A DNA stretch of 6,893 bases from an uncultured Brevibacterium sp. (GCA_943914815.1 CALUDL010000085.1:1-6893); one strand, 5' to 3'. Counted from the stretch's first letter, positions 1 to 5,772 are shown. Notes: generated by a model from the sequence alone, not told the origin. Made by a program: numbers and translations.

Positions 1-204
1 GACAGCAAGGACGAAAAGAAAGAAAAGAAGTCCGCCGAGGTGGATTCTGAGTCCGACGCGGACAAAAAGAAGATCGGCGCGAAGTCCAGTGCGAAAGCTG
101 ACGGTAAAACCGGTACGAAGTCCAGTGCGAAAGCTGGCGGTAAAACCGGTACGAAGGCCAGTGCGAAAGCTGGCAAGAAGCCTGCAACAGGCGACGACAA
201 ATGA
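1..204 (+). CDS. C-terminal end of an unidentified protein with a Lys/Ala/Gly-rich repeat tail (5' end outside window)
   Basis: Frame 1 is open from the left edge to a TGA at 202-204 and gives the last 67 residues of a protein. About the first 25 visible residues are a charged Lys/Glu/Asp stretch. Three tandem 12-residue units follow (76-183), each built around a KxSAKA core, and the chain ends in KKPATGDDK. There is no fold, membrane segment or catalytic motif in this part. The composition resembles the disordered basic tails of histone H1-like or HU-like nucleoid proteins and of some actinobacterial RNA-binding proteins, but a tail alone does not identify the protein. The stop overlaps the start of the next gene (ATGA, 201-204), so the two are probably cotranscribed and translationally coupled. 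The reading frame is well supported; the function is unknown. Confidence 0.8.
   Translation, partial: DSKDEKKEKKSAEVDSESDADKKKIGAKSSAKADGKTGTKSSAKAGGKTGTKASAKAGKKPATGDDK
76..183 (+). repeat. Three in-frame tandem 36-bp repeats coding a 12-residue Lys/Ala/Gly unit
   Basis: The units are 76-111, 112-147 and 148-183. Units 1 and 2 differ at only a few bases (GGC GCG versus GGT ACG at the start, GAC versus GGC inside). Unit 3 matches unit 2 for its first 27 bases except one (GCC for TCC) and then diverges. Each unit encodes G-(A/T)-K-(S/A)-S-A-K-A followed by a variable end. The near identity at the DNA level, including synonymous positions, points to recent duplication by slippage or unequal crossing over, so copy number may vary between strains. 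Confidence 0.9.
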
Positions 205-821
205 CGGAACACCAGATCGGGGTGGGGCCCTGGGAGGGGCCCCTTCCTGATCATCCCCGCTACGACCCGGAACTGCTGGAGCAAGGTGACCGGCGTAATG
301 TGGTCGATAAGTACCGGTACTTGACGCTCGAAGCGATCGTCGCCGACCTCGACCGCACGCGACACGGGTTCCACGTCGCCGTGGAAAACTGGCAACACGA
401 TCTGAACATCGGCTCTGTGGTGCGCACTGCCAACGCTTTTAACGCTTCGGCAGTACACATTGTTGGGAAGAAGCGGTGGAATCGTCGCGGTGCCATGGTC
501 ACCGATCGTTACCAGCACATTTATCACCACGAAACCGCTGAGGCTCTTGCCCAGTGGTGCCAGGAGCGCGAACTCCCACTCATTGGCATCGACAACTTCC
601 CCGACTCGGTCGCGTTGGAAACCTATGACCTGCCACGCGAATGCGTATTCCTGTTTGGCCAAGAAGGGCCTGGGCTCACCGACGAAGCGCACCACGCGTG
701 TGAAGCGGTCCTGTCGATCGAACAGTACGGTTCAACCCGGTCCATGAACGCAGCCGCAGCAGCAGCGATCGCAATGCATGCGTGGATTCGGCGCTGGGAA
801 TTCGGGCAGACTGTAACCTAG
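201..821 (+). CDS. TrmH/SpoU-family RNA 2'-O-ribose methyltransferase
   Basis: This 206-residue protein belongs to the SPOUT class of knotted methyltransferases, which use S-adenosylmethionine to methylate a ribose 2'-OH in tRNA or rRNA. The three SpoU motifs are present in order: motif 1 at about residues 69-80 (NIGSVVRTANAF, with conserved N69 and R75), motif 2 at about 150-159 (FLFGQEGPGL, with E155), and motif 3 at about 172-190 (SIEQYGSTRSMN then an Ala-rich helix, with S181 and N183). The N-terminal roughly 55 residues (WEGPLPDHPRYDPELLE and following) resemble those of actinobacterial SpoU proteins of about this length. No L30e-like substrate domain is present. The ATG at 201 overlaps the upstream stop, and the best Shine-Dalgarno candidate nearby (AGG, 189-191) is weak, which fits coupled translation. 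The target nucleotide cannot be told from sequence. Confidence 0.93.
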   Translation: MTEHQIGVGPWEGPLPDHPRYDPELLEQGDRRNVVDKYRYLTLEAIVADLDRTRHGFHVAVENWQHDLNIGSVVRTANAFNASAVHIVGKKRWNRRGAMVTDRYQHIYHHETAEALAQWCQERELPLIGIDNFPDSVALETYDLPRECVFLFGQEGPGLTDEAHHACEAVLSIEQYGSTRSMNAAAAAAIAMHAWIRRWEFGQTVT

Positions 822-829
822 ATGACGAA

Positions 830-835
830 TAGAAT
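830..835 (+). promoter_or_regulatory. Possible -10 element (TAGAAT) for the LppM lipoprotein gene
   Basis: TAGAAT fits the actinobacterial TANNNT -10 pattern. It lies in the 46-bp gap after the methyltransferase stop and would start transcription near 842, about 26 nt before the TTG at 868. No good -35 hexamer is visible at the usual distance. If it works, it also argues against a start at the TTG at 835, which would be upstream of the mRNA. Read-through from the upstream genes is equally possible. Confidence 0.35.
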
Positions 836-852
836 TGCCACGCGTTAACTTT

Positions 853-858
853 GGAAAG
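853..858 (+). promoter_or_regulatory. Shine-Dalgarno-like GGAAAG that favours the TTG start at 868
   Basis: GGAAAG lies 9 nt before the TTG at 868. The alternative in-frame TTG at 835 has only ACGAATAGAA before it, which is a poor ribosome binding site. The signal peptide that begins at 868 also has normal proportions. Confidence 0.5.
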
Positions 859-867
859 CAGGCAACC

Positions 868-1974
868 TTGGGTGCAACACTGACAGCCACACACAGTCAC
901 CGTTCCGGGGTCACACGTACCAAAAAAGCAATCGCATGCCTCCTTGCCGTGGTGTGCGCATTCGCCTTAAGCGCGTGTGTCAAACTCAACAGTGACATGG
1001 AGATCTCCAAAGACCTACTGATGAGCGGGTCGATCCTGTTCCAGGTCGATTCCACTGCTTTTCAAGGTCAGCTCGGGGGATCCTCTGACATCCAAGACGA
1101 AATCCAAGAGCTTCAGTCCAAGCTCCCACCTGAAGTGACTGTCGAAGAAGTATCCGATGACGTGTACAAGGGCTACGAGCTCACGTTCACCAAAATGAAG
1201 CCTGAAGACTTTACCGCGTTCTGCGAGGAGCACTTCGCTGGCGTCATGGGACGTGATCTGGTGATCGAAAAGACAGACAACGGGACCATCAAGTTCTCCA
1301 TGACTAACCCGTTGACGGCAGACTTGGGCGGAGCTTTTGGATCAGGTAACCCGTTTTCCAACCCATACCTGGGCACCGGGGGTAGCGCTTCTGCCAAGGG
1401 AATGGTCGATGAATCGATCATCAAGTTCACCTTCCCCGGAAAGGTCATTTCAGCAGACGGCGCTGATGTTCAAGGTAAAACAGCTGTCTGGAACCTCAAA
1501 ACCTTCGACGGTGACACGCTGACTGCTGAAGCTAAAGCAAGCGGATTCCCCTGGCTTGTTCTCATCATCATCGCGGTGGTGCTGGTTATCTTGCTGATTA
1601 TTGGCGGGGTCATTCTGCTGGTCGTCATGTCCAAAAAGAAGAAGGCTGCGCAACCGCAACAGCCCGGGTTCCCAGGTGGATTCCCGCCCGCAGGCGGGCA
1701 ACCTGGAGGATACCCGGCAGGTGGTGGCCAGTACGGAAGCCAACCAGGTGGTTACCCAGCTGGTGACCAGTTTGGAGGACAGCCGGGAAGCCAACCAGGC
1801 GGCTACGGGTCCGCTCCTTACGGCGGCGCGGGCTACGGTTCTGCCCCCGCCGGTGGCGCAGGTTACGGCTCTGCGCCACAACCGGGCTACCCGCAGCAAG
1901 ATAACCAGGGTTACCAAGGCAACTCCGGTAACTCTGACCAACGCTTCCAGCCACCCCCACCCGGAGCATACTGA
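868..1974 (+). CDS. LppM-domain lipoprotein with C-terminal membrane helix and Gly/Tyr/Pro-rich repeat tail
   Basis: From the chosen TTG start the product has 368 residues. A basic n-region (RTKK) and a hydrophobic core lead to a lipobox ending LSAC at residues 34-37, so this should be a lipid-anchored secreted protein. Residues of about 38-225 resemble the LppM domain, including the opening CVKLNSDMEISKD strand. A strong membrane helix follows at about 228-255, then a KKKK stop-transfer, which places the last about 105 residues in the cytoplasm. That tail is made of QPGGYPAG and GGAGYGSAP type repeats and ends PPPPGAY. Mycobacterial LppM is an envelope protein linked to interference with phagosome maturation; whether that role applies here is unknown. 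The frame also opens with TTG at 835, but the TTG at 868 has GGAAAG (853-858) 9 nt upstream and a more usual signal-peptide length. The start remains the least certain point. Confidence 0.82.
   Translation: MGATLTATHSHRSGVTRTKKAIACLLAVVCAFALSACVKLNSDMEISKDLLMSGSILFQVDSTAFQGQLGGSSDIQDEIQELQSKLPPEVTVEEVSDDVYKGYELTFTKMKPEDFTAFCEEHFAGVMGRDLVIEKTDNGTIKFSMTNPLTADLGGAFGSGNPFSNPYLGTGGSASAKGMVDESIIKFTFPGKVISADGADVQGKTAVWNLKTFDGDTLTAEAKASGFPWLVLIIIAVVLVILLIIGGVILLVVMSKKKKAAQPQQPGFPGGFPPAGGQPGGYPAGGGQYGSQPGGYPAGDQFGGQPGSQPGGYGSAPYGGAGYGSAPAGGAGYGSAPQPGYPQQDNQGYQGNSGNSDQRFQPPPPGAY
1690..1926 (+). repeat. Imperfect repeats coding the Gly/Tyr/Pro/Gln-rich cytoplasmic tail
   Basis: Two unit types are visible in the protein. 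The first is (S)QPGGYPAG, seen at 1699-1722 and 1741-1764 with a shortened QPGGY copy at about 1792-1806. The second is GGAGYGSAP, seen at about 1822-1848 and 1852-1878. The tail has almost no charged residues and Tyr recurs at intervals of roughly 8-14 residues, which gives a prion-like low-complexity composition. The DNA repeats are diverged, so this is older than the 36-bp repeats at the left edge. Confidence 0.75.
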
Positions 1975-1989
1975 CAACCACTGACAAGA

Positions 1990-2025
1990 AAAGCCCCGGA
2001 ACAGTTCAAACTGCTCCGGGGCTTT
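1990..2025. terminator. Bidirectional intrinsic terminator between convergent genes
   Basis: The left arm AAAGCCCCGGA (1990-2000) pairs perfectly with TCCGGGGCTTT (2015-2025). After one A/C mismatch the stem continues with CAGT/ACTG around a TCAA loop. The flanking A run at 1989-1992 gives TTTTCTT after the stem on the minus strand, and CTTTCC follows on the plus strand. It sits 15 bp after the lipoprotein stop and 16 bp after the stop of the minus-strand oxidoreductase, so it can serve both genes. Confidence 0.88.
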
Positions 2026-2041
2026 CCTATGCGAACGGCCG

Positions 2042-3127
2042 TTAGTCAGCGAACTTCACAATAGTTTTGCCGAAGTTCTTGCCTTCCAGCATGCCCACAA
2101 ACGCATCGACCGTGTTCTCAAACCCGTTTGTGATGTCCTCCAGGTACTTCACCTGGCCAGAAGCCACCCATTCGGTCATGTCCTTCAAGAACTGTGGCTC
2201 GAGCTCACGCACAAACTCGGACTGAATAAACCCGCGAATGGTCAACGACTTCGCCAGCGAGAGCATCATGAGCTTCTCCATACCACCGGCAGGCGACGGG
2301 TCGGTTGTTCCGTTGTAGTTGGCTACAAGACCACACACCGGCACACGCGCAAACGTGTTCAGCAACGGCATGACCGCCTGCCACACCGTGCCACCGACGT
2401 TTTCAAAGTACACGTCGATACCTGACGGAGCAGATTCCTCGCCAGCACCTCGGCGGCTCACAACCGCGCCACCGCGCTCAACCCACGAACCCTTACCAAC
2501 TGCGTCACGCAGGTTCTGCTTGAAGTCCGGGTCGCGGTGGTCCGCGCACACATCGAACCCAAACTCACGCAACTGCTCAACTTTCTGCGGGCCACCAGCG
2601 ATACCCACCGCGCGGGCACCCTTGATCTTCGCGATCTGACCCACAGCAGAACCAACCGGGCCGGTAGCAGCAGCAACAGCAACCGTTTCACCCGGCTGCG
2701 GCTTCCCAATCTCCAACAGACCCGCATACGCCGTGAACCCAGGCATACCCAAAACACCCAAGGCCGTGGTCACCGGCACAACATCCGGATCCAACTTACG
2801 CACGTACTTGGCACGCTCCACCGAATACGTCTGCCAACCGCCGTACCCCAACACAATGTCACCGTTACTGAACCCGTCAGCGTTAGAGTCAACGACCTCG
2901 GCGACGGTGGCGCCCACCATCACCTCACCCAACTCAACGGGCTTGGCGTACGACTTCGCCTCTGACAACCGCCCCCGCATGTACGGGTCCAGCGACAAGT
3001 ACAAGGTGCGCAGCAACAGCTCGCCTTCACCGGGCGCGCGCACCGGCATTTCCTTGACCGCAAACGTGTTAGCGTCAGGTGCGCCTGTGGGACGTTCGTT
3101 AAGAACATACGCTTTCGAAACCGTCAT
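2042..3127 (-). CDS. NADPH-dependent medium-chain oxidoreductase, zinc-free CurA/YncB (COG2130) type
   Basis: This 361-residue protein is a medium-chain dehydrogenase/reductase of the leukotriene B4 12-hydroxydehydrogenase / curcumin reductase group, which use NADPH to reduce the C=C bond of enones and enals. Visible family marks are LSLDPYMRGR (44-53), the glycine-rich nucleotide-binding loop AAATGPVGSAVGQIAK (152-167), GIAGGPQK (175-182) in the usual place for NADPH phosphate recognition, GIDVYFENVGG (236-246), IRGF (297-300) and the C-terminal NFGKTIVKF (351-359). There are no zinc-ligand cysteines. The family is usually about 335-345 residues; the excess is an insertion at about 212-235, before GIDVYFENVGG. 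The ATG at 3127 is preceded by AAAGGAG (3133-3139) with 5-nt spacing, so the start is secure. It lies downstream of the dehydrogenase pair but behind a strong terminator, so cotranscription is doubtful. The substrate is unknown; quinone or enal detoxification is the usual guess. Confidence 0.92.
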   Translation of the reverse strand: MTVSKAYVLNERPTGAPDANTFAVKEMPVRAPGEGELLLRTLYLSLDPYMRGRLSEAKSYAKPVELGEVMVGATVAEVVDSNADGFSNGDIVLGYGGWQTYSVERAKYVRKLDPDVVPVTTALGVLGMPGFTAYAGLLEIGKPQPGETVAVAAATGPVGSAVGQIAKIKGARAVGIAGGPQKVEQLREFGFDVCADHRDPDFKQNLRDAVGKGSWVERGGAVVSRRGAGEESAPSGIDVYFENVGGTVWQAVMPLLNTFARVPVCGLVANYNGTTDPSPAGGMEKLMMLSLAKSLTIRGFIQSEFVRELEPQFLKDMTEWVASGQVKYLEDITNGFENTVDAFVGMLEGKNFGKTIVKFAD

Positions 3128-3132
3128 TTTCT

Positions 3133-3139
3133 CTCCTTT
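3133..3139 (-). promoter_or_regulatory. Strong ribosome binding site AAAGGAG for the oxidoreductase
   Basis: On the minus strand AAAGGAG stands 5 nt before the ATG at 3127-3125. It fixes the start and predicts efficient translation. Confidence 0.8.
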
Positions 3140-3174
3140 GAGTGTTAACTTGCTCCGTCAAAAACCTAAAAATG

Positions 3175-3208
3175 AAGGGCCCCAGCACCAACAAGCGCTG
3201 GGGCCCTT
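3175..3208 (-). terminator. Rho-independent terminator after the acyl-CoA dehydrogenase operon
   Basis: AAGGGCCCCAGC (3175-3186) and GCTGGGGCCCTT (3197-3208) form a perfect 12-bp stem with a 10-nt loop. On the minus strand the stem is followed by CATTTTTAGGTTTTT, a good U-rich tail. It begins 9 bp after the stop of the small dehydrogenase subunit and separates it from the oxidoreductase gene. Confidence 0.9.
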
Positions 3209-3217
3209 GCGCGCAGA

Positions 3218-4369
3218 CTACTTGAGGTCTGCCGCTTCTGGCTTGATGAGGCCACCCAGAGCGGAAAGCTCGCGAGTGACTTCTTCCTTCGAGTCAAACG
3301 TACGTGGAATCACCGTCAGGCGCTTGGCGTAGTGACCAATGGGGTATTCCATGGTCATACCGATTCCACCGTGCATTTGGATGGCTTCCTGCGAAATCAG
3401 GCGGGCCGTGTCGTCGATGACGTACTTGGCTGCCAGGACATCGCGGTGGCGGGTCTCCGAGGTGCCGTCTGGGTCCTGCGTGATTGCCAACTTGGCGTAC
3501 AGGGCCATCGACTTGGCGAACTCGAGTGCCGCGTACAGGTCAGACGCGCGGTGTTGCAGCACCTGGTTGACACCAATCGGCGCACCGAACTGCTCGCGGG
3601 TCTTCAGATATTCGGCCGTCATCATCAGGGACACTTCCATGGCGCCCACGGCCTCGGAAGCCAGGGCTGCGTTAGCGATGTCCAGCACGCGCTGCACGGC
3701 GTCCTGTGCGTCCTGTCCCACAACCGTGCCCAGCTGGGTGGCTGGGGCGCTGTCAAAGGTGACGTACGCTGTGCTCAGGCCGTCGGCCTGTGTGCGCTGG
3801 TCCACGGTGACACCTTGTGCGTCGGCCTGCACCAGGTACAGGGCCAGACCCTGCTCCGACTGTGCCGTGACCACGAACGTGTGCGCCTGCGCGCCACCTA
3901 CAACGTTGCTCTTTTCACCACTGATCTGCACCTGACCTGAGCCCACGGCCTTGGTCTGCGGCGCGGTGACGTCGTAGAACGAACCAGGTTCCTGAGCGGC
4001 GAACGCCATACGCGTTTCACCAGCTGCGACACCAGGCAGGATCTCCGACTTCTGTTCGTCGGTTCCAGCGATGTCCACGAGCCCACCACCCAGGATCACG
4101 GTTGGCAGGTACGGTTCAAGCACAAGTGCGCGGCCAAACGCTTCCATGACCACGGCAACTTCAGCGAACGTCATGCCCGCGCCACCGTGCTCTTCAGCAA
4201 ACGGCAGGCTCATGAGCCCCAGTTCAGCGAACTGGTTCCACATGTCTTCGCTCCACCCGGCGTCCGAGGTGCGGATCGCTTCGCGGGATTCGGCGTCGTA
4301 CTTTCCTTTCAGCAGGCGACCCAGGGTTGCACCCAGCTCCTGCTGTACATCTGTGAGTTCGAGATCCAT
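3218..4369 (-). CDS. Acyl-CoA dehydrogenase, small (PimD-like, FadE-type) subunit
   Basis: The 383-residue product has the full acyl-CoA dehydrogenase layout: an N-terminal helical domain (ELGLMSLPFAEEHGGAG, 49-65), a beta middle domain (about 120-210), and a C-terminal helical domain with EYLKTREQFGAPIG (253-266) and QMHGGIGMTMEY (331-342). R258, Q261 and the Q331-xx-GG motif are the residues that in this superfamily hold the FAD of the neighbouring subunit. The middle-domain flavin loop is degenerate (QEPGS at 126-130 instead of a TEPxAGSD form). I see no glutamate at either known catalytic-base position; the helix G position falls near A232/N233. This matches the non-catalytic small partner of heteromeric dehydrogenases such as the PimC/PimD and mycobacterial ChsE pairs. 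The start ATG has AGAGGA (4375-4380) 5 nt upstream. It is downstream of the large subunit by 70 bp, in the same operon. The substrate is not known. Confidence 0.92.
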   Translation of the reverse strand: MDLELTDVQQELGATLGRLLKGKYDAESREAIRTSDAGWSEDMWNQFAELGLMSLPFAEEHGGAGMTFAEVAVVMEAFGRALVLEPYLPTVILGGGLVDIAGTDEQKSEILPGVAAGETRMAFAAQEPGSFYDVTAPQTKAVGSGQVQISGEKSNVVGGAQAHTFVVTAQSEQGLALYLVQADAQGVTVDQRTQADGLSTAYVTFDSAPATQLGTVVGQDAQDAVQRVLDIANAALASEAVGAMEVSLMMTAEYLKTREQFGAPIGVNQVLQHRASDLYAALEFAKSMALYAKLAITQDPDGTSETRHRDVLAAKYVIDDTARLISQEAIQMHGGIGMTMEYPIGHYAKRLTVIPRTFDSKEEVTRELSALGGLIKPEAADLK

Positions 4370-4439
4370 TTTTGTCCTCTGTTCTAAACTCGTCGCTTCG
4401 TATTTCTACGCGGCTGTTCTAGCTGTTTTAGCTGGCTGG
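4370..4439 (-). other. 70-bp spacer between the two dehydrogenase subunit genes
   Basis: No convincing terminator or promoter is seen. On the minus strand there is only a short AGCT repeat around AAAAC (near 4420-4432) and the AGAGGA ribosome binding site for the small subunit (4375-4380). The two genes are therefore most simply read as one transcript. Confidence 0.5.
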
Positions 4440-5624
4440 TTACAGGCCCAGGATGGCCTTGGAGATGATGGAGCGCTGAACTTCAGAGCTACCACCGTAG
4501 ATGGAGACCTTGCGGTAGTTGAAGTAGTGCGGCATTGCGTCGCCGGCGCCGTGGGGGAGTGTCTTGCGAACTTCATCGGAGTCCACGAAGTCCAGTCCCT
4601 GTGGGCCAACTACGTCGAACAGAAGTTCGGTGATGTCCTGCTGGATCTGGGATCCGCGCAGCTTAAGCACCGAGGAGCGTGGGTCTGGGCGGTCCATGCC
4701 TTTTTCCTGTGTGGAAAGGACCCGCAGCTGGGTGAATTCCAGTGCCGTGAGTTCCGCTTCGATCTTGGTGATGCGTGCTGCGAACAGCGGGTCGTCAAGC
4801 AGGGTTCCCGCCGAGGTCTTTGTCGCCTGTGCGTAAGCCTTCGCCCGGGCGAGGGCCACCTTGGACTGACCGATGCGGGCAATTCCGGTGCGTTCGTTGC
4901 CCAGGAGGAACTTGGCGTAGGTCCAGCCCTTGTTCTCTTCACCCACCAGGTTTTCAACTGGTACTTCAACGTTGTCGAAGAACACTTCGTTGACTTCGAC
5001 GCCACCGTCGATGAGCTGGATAGGGCGAACCGTTACACCAGGGGTCTTCATGTCGATGAGCAGGAACGAAATACCGGCCTGCTTCTTCACGTTGGGGTCG
5101 GTGCGGACCAGGTTGAAGATCCAGTCACCGTACTGTCCCAGGGTGGTCCAGGTCTTCTGACCGTTCACAATGTAGGTGTCGCCCTTCTTGACCGCTGAGG
5201 TCTTCAGGCTTGCCAGGTCAGATCCGGCGTTGGGTTCCGAGAATCCCTGTGACCACCAAATGTCGAGGTTCGCGGTAGCTGGGAGGAAACGTTCCTTGAT
5301 TTCCTGTGAACCGAACGTGTCGATGACCGGTCCCACCATGGACGCGTTGAATGGCAGTGGGGTAGGGACGCTGGCCAGCTGCATTTCTTCGAGCCAAATG
5401 TGGTGCTGGACAGGAGTCCAGTCCTGACCGCCGAATTCTTGTGACCAGTTAGGAACCGCGTATCCGTGCTTGTTGAGGATCCGCTGCGTGGTGACGATGT
5501 CGTCCTTGGACATCTCTTGGCCAATCGCGTTTCGGAAACGAATGTCCTCAGGGATTTCCGTGCGGTAGAAGTGGCGCATCTTCTCGGCAAATTCGAGTTC
5601 TTCTGCGCTCAGAAGGTTGTCCAT
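4440..5624 (-). CDS. Acyl-CoA dehydrogenase, large (PimC-like, FadE-type) subunit
   Basis: From the chosen ATG the product has 394 residues. It should oxidise an acyl-CoA to its 2,3-enoyl-CoA with FAD. Visible are the flavin/substrate loop GFSEPNAGSDLASLK (127-141), NGQKTWTTLGQY (154-165), DGGVEVNEVFFDNV (206-219), and helix G with GNERTGIARIG (242-252), whose E244 is the probable catalytic base, as in isovaleryl-CoA dehydrogenase-type and ChsE4-type enzymes. At the other known base position the sequence is IYGGSSEVQR (375-384), with Gly where medium-chain enzymes have Glu. The RxxFG arginine and the QxxGG loop are missing here but present in the small subunit next door. The closest named family is the large subunit of pimeloyl-CoA dehydrogenase, but that substrate is not proven. 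An in-frame ATG 24 bp upstream (5648) lacks a good ribosome binding site; the ATG at 5624 has AAAGGA. Confidence 0.93.
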   Translation of the reverse strand: MDNLLSAEELEFAEKMRHFYRTEIPEDIRFRNAIGQEMSKDDIVTTQRILNKHGYAVPNWSQEFGGQDWTPVQHHIWLEEMQLASVPTPLPFNASMVGPVIDTFGSQEIKERFLPATANLDIWWSQGFSEPNAGSDLASLKTSAVKKGDTYIVNGQKTWTTLGQYGDWIFNLVRTDPNVKKQAGISFLLIDMKTPGVTVRPIQLIDGGVEVNEVFFDNVEVPVENLVGEENKGWTYAKFLLGNERTGIARIGQSKVALARAKAYAQATKTSAGTLLDDPLFAARITKIEAELTALEFTQLRVLSTQEKGMDRPDPRSSVLKLRGSQIQQDITELLFDVVGPQGLDFVDSDEVRKTLPHGAGDAMPHYFNYRKVSIYGGSSEVQRSIISKAILGL

Positions 5625-5629
5625 GCCTA

Positions 5630-5635
5630 TCCTTT
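5630..5635 (-). promoter_or_regulatory. Ribosome binding site AAAGGA that selects the ATG at 5624
   Basis: AAAGGA on the minus strand stands 5 nt before the ATG at 5624-5622. It lies inside the frame if the upstream ATG at 5648 were used, and that ATG has no purine-rich site at proper spacing. Starting at MDNLLSAEELEF also removes eight residues with no likeness to the family. Confidence 0.8.
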
Positions 5636-5677
5636 CGAACGGTGACATACGTGAGTCGTTCGGTAGCGTTGAACGTG

Positions 5678-5695
5678 ACTAAACAGTCGTTCAGT
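5678..5695. promoter_or_regulatory. Candidate TetR-type operator upstream of the acyl-CoA dehydrogenase operon
   Basis: ACTAAAC-AGTC-GTTCAGT is an inverted repeat with 6 of 7 positions matching between arms. Outside it T5676 and A5697 also pair. Its size and AAC/GTT arms are typical for TetR-family regulators of fatty-acid and acyl-CoA catabolism. It would cover about +4 to +21 of the transcript predicted from the promoter at 5705-5733, a good place for repression. A related 11-base half (AGTCGTTCGGT, 5654-5664) repeats the right part (AGTCGTTCAGT, 5685-5695) at a distance of 31 bp, three helical turns. No regulator gene is in the window. Confidence 0.5.
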
Positions 5696-5704
5696 TAATG
5701 TCTC

Positions 5705-5733
5705 ATTCTATGGTGCGGAACACACTTTGGCGA
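5705..5733 (-). promoter_or_regulatory. Candidate promoter of the acyl-CoA dehydrogenase operon
   Basis: On the minus strand a -10 box TAGAAT (5710-5705) follows a -35-like TCGCCA (5733-5728, 4 of 6 matches to TTGACA) with a 17-bp spacer. Transcription would begin near 5698 and give a leader of about 74 nt. The inverted repeat at 5678-5695 would lie just after the start site. Confidence 0.45.
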
Positions 5734-5738
5734 AATCC

Positions 5739-5755
5739 GTGCGCGGTTTGCGCAC
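5739..5755. promoter_or_regulatory. Perfect inverted repeat GTGCGC-n5-GCGCAC in the divergent intergenic region
   Basis: The two 6-bp arms match exactly around GGTTT. It lies between the two predicted promoters, over the -35 region of the small plus-strand gene and just upstream of the -35 of the dehydrogenase operon. It has no U tract and no gene ends here, so it is not a terminator. A regulator site is possible; chance is possible in GC-rich DNA. Confidence 0.3.
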
Positions 5756-5766
5756 CCGCAGAATGG

Positions 5767-5772
5767 TAATCT
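5767..5772 (+). promoter_or_regulatory. -10 element (TAATCT) placed for a leaderless transcript
   Basis: TAATCT ends 6 nt before the ATG at 5779, so transcription should begin at or next to the A of the start codon. No Shine-Dalgarno sequence precedes the ATG, only pyrimidine-rich CTTCTTTC. This arrangement is common for leaderless genes in actinobacteria. The -35 region has no good match. Confidence 0.55.

Noticed and set aside
76..183. CRISPR-like array of 36-bp repeats
   Set aside because: The units are directly adjacent with no spacers and encode an in-frame protein repeat.
180..192. GCCTG-CAA-CAGGC hairpin before the methyltransferase start
   Set aside because: It has only five pairs and lies inside coding sequence. 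It could mask the weak AGG site, but nothing else supports a switch.
224..243. GGGGCC/GGCCCC hairpin just inside the methyltransferase gene
   Set aside because: It encodes the GPWEGP stretch that recurs in this protein family, so the pairing is probably a by-product of Gly/Pro codons.
1450..1977. Long open frames antisense to, and in another plus frame of, the lipoprotein tail
   Set aside because: They are by-products of the GC-rich repeat codons; the translations are Arg/Ser/Thr-rich with no recognisable domain.
3156..3161. TTGACG on the minus strand as a -35 box for the oxidoreductase
   Set aside because: No -10 hexamer lies 16-18 bp downstream; that position falls on the ribosome binding site.
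4071..5198. A 375-codon plus-strand open frame running antisense to both dehydrogenase genes
   Set aside because: It overlaps two well-supported genes and the spacer between them. Its product shows no family motif, and in GC-rich DNA antisense frames often stay open through codon bias.
5678..5695. KstR (cholesterol regulon) binding site
   Set aside because: The AAC and GTT cores are separated by 4 bases here, whereas the KstR pattern as I recall it has 2, so only a general TetR-type assignment is justified.
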